Shown here: positions 7,837-8,140 of the stretch, one piece after another
Layout of the letters: each line of letters starts with the position of its first letter
Numbering within the stretch: position 1 is the first letter of the stretch
DNA from: CALAZP01 sp964410725
GTDB taxonomy: Bacteria; Bacteroidota; Bacteroidia; Chitinophagales; Saprospiraceae
DNA length: 8,140 nucleotides
Direction of reading: 5' to 3'
Assembly: GCA_964410725.1 (NCBI GenBank)
Contig: CAYPID010000065.1
Location: forward strand, 1 to 8,140
Notes under the pieces: model-generated
The model's input: the letters and a program-made list of their open reading frames with translations, nothing else
Told to the model about the DNA's origin: nothing
The model's database searches: none
Position numbers and translations under genes: made by a program

Positions 7837-7841
7837 CTTTT
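7818..7841 (+). terminator. Intrinsic terminator upstream of the second FISUMP-type gene
   Basis: AAGCCTCC (7818-7825) and GGAGGCT (7830-7836) pair around the loop AGTC, followed by CTTTT. It is the counterpart of the terminator at 6355-6379 with a slightly interrupted T-run. It would stop transcripts from the preceding FISUMP gene and insulate the next gene. Confidence 0.85.
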
Positions 7842-7917
7842 ATAGGACTTAATCTTTTTTGTTTCAAAGCATTGATTAATTATTACTTTTAAAAAAAAAT
7901 TAAAAAACAAACTTATT

Positions 7918-8140
7918 ATGAACATTAGAAAAGTACTTTTATATTGGATATTTAGCATTCTTTTCATTAGTGTTCTAATAGGGCAATCTCATGATAGGAT
8001 GAGTTTTCAAGCGGTGATTAGGGATGCTTCCGGGGAGTTGGTTAGTAATAGTTCTATAGGAATGAAAATGAGTATACTTCAAGGAAGTGTAGATGGTATG
8101 GAGGTTTACGCTGAGACCCATAGTGAGATGACCAATGAGA
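7918..8140 (+). CDS. Second FISUMP-family-type secreted protein, N-terminal part (runs off the right edge)
   Basis: The ATG at 7918 opens a frame of 74 codons that reaches the window edge without a stop. Residues 1-23 are a signal peptide with a hydrophobic core (LLYWIFSILFISVLIGQ), unlike that of the gene at 6483. From residue 28 the protein reads MSFQAVIRDASGELV and continues as the same leader domain; 7999-8140 matches 6555-6696 at 131 of 142 bases by hand count, without gaps. The C-terminal domain is outside the window, so calling it FISUMP is inference from its neighbour; other members of this leader family end in different domains. It has its own A-rich leader and lies just downstream of a terminator, so it is probably transcribed separately. 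Confidence 0.8.
   Translation, partial: MNIRKVLLYWIFSILFISVLIGQSHDRMSFQAVIRDASGELVSNSSIGMKMSILQGSVDGMEVYAETHSEMTNE

Larger units (their letters stand above)
7602..7917. other. 316-bp intergenic region between the two FISUMP-type genes
   Basis: No gene is supported here. The stretch is AT-rich. It contains a weak hairpin at 7629-7645, then the second tRNA-tail/terminator module at 7804-7841, then an A-rich leader before the next start codon. The only ATG-led frame seen is 16 codons (7754-7804) and is not credible as a gene. Confidence 0.6.

Noticed and set aside
6319..7841. CRISPR array or insertion sequence
   Set aside because: Only two copies of a 33-bp module about 1.46 kb apart, no regular spacers, no transposase and no terminal inverted repeats around the unit.

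Overview
The window suggests a low-GC member of the Bacteroidota, probably a marine or polysaccharide-degrading lineage of the Cytophagales, Saprospiria or Flavobacteriia type. The evidence is a DUF5916 outer-membrane protein, a secreted S1-type sulfatase, a periplasmic lipoprotein-type oligopeptidase B, and tandem genes of the FISUMP (Fib_succ_major) type carrying the 'MSFQAVIRDASGELV' leader domain. Coding sequence is fairly AT-rich and intergenic DNA very AT-rich. No exact Bacteroidota promoter consensus could be placed by eye.

Layout. Positions 1-2138 (minus) hold nearly all of a DUF5916 / CBM9-like beta-barrel protein whose C-terminus runs off the left edge. A 131-bp gap with two small inverted repeats separates it from a 586-residue sulfatase (2270-4030, minus). 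A 101-bp divergent spacer follows. Next comes a 706-residue oligopeptidase B-like S9A peptidase (4132-6252, plus). The gap at 6253-6482 contains an orphan 3' half of a tRNA (T-arm, acceptor 3' strand and encoded CCA) and, directly after it, a strong intrinsic terminator. A 372-residue FISUMP-domain secreted protein follows (6483-7601, plus). The gap at 7602-7917 ends with a second copy of the tRNA-3'-end-plus-terminator module. A second gene of the same family then starts at 7918 and runs off the right edge.

How the parts relate. The sulfatase and DUF5916 protein share a strand and could be co-transcribed, but the 131-bp gap makes that uncertain. The peptidase is transcribed separately and divergently. 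All gene products appear to be exported to the envelope or outside the cell. The most unusual part is the right end: a repeated unit of tRNA-tail remnant, terminator, AT-rich leader and FISUMP-type gene. The two genes have unrelated signal peptides but are about 92% identical at nucleotide level from the first mature residues. This looks like a tandem paralog array shaped by recombination, possibly seeded by integration or duplication at a tRNA 3' end. A second notable point is that the oligopeptidase B appears to have lost two of the acidic residues that give characterised homologues their preference for basic residues.
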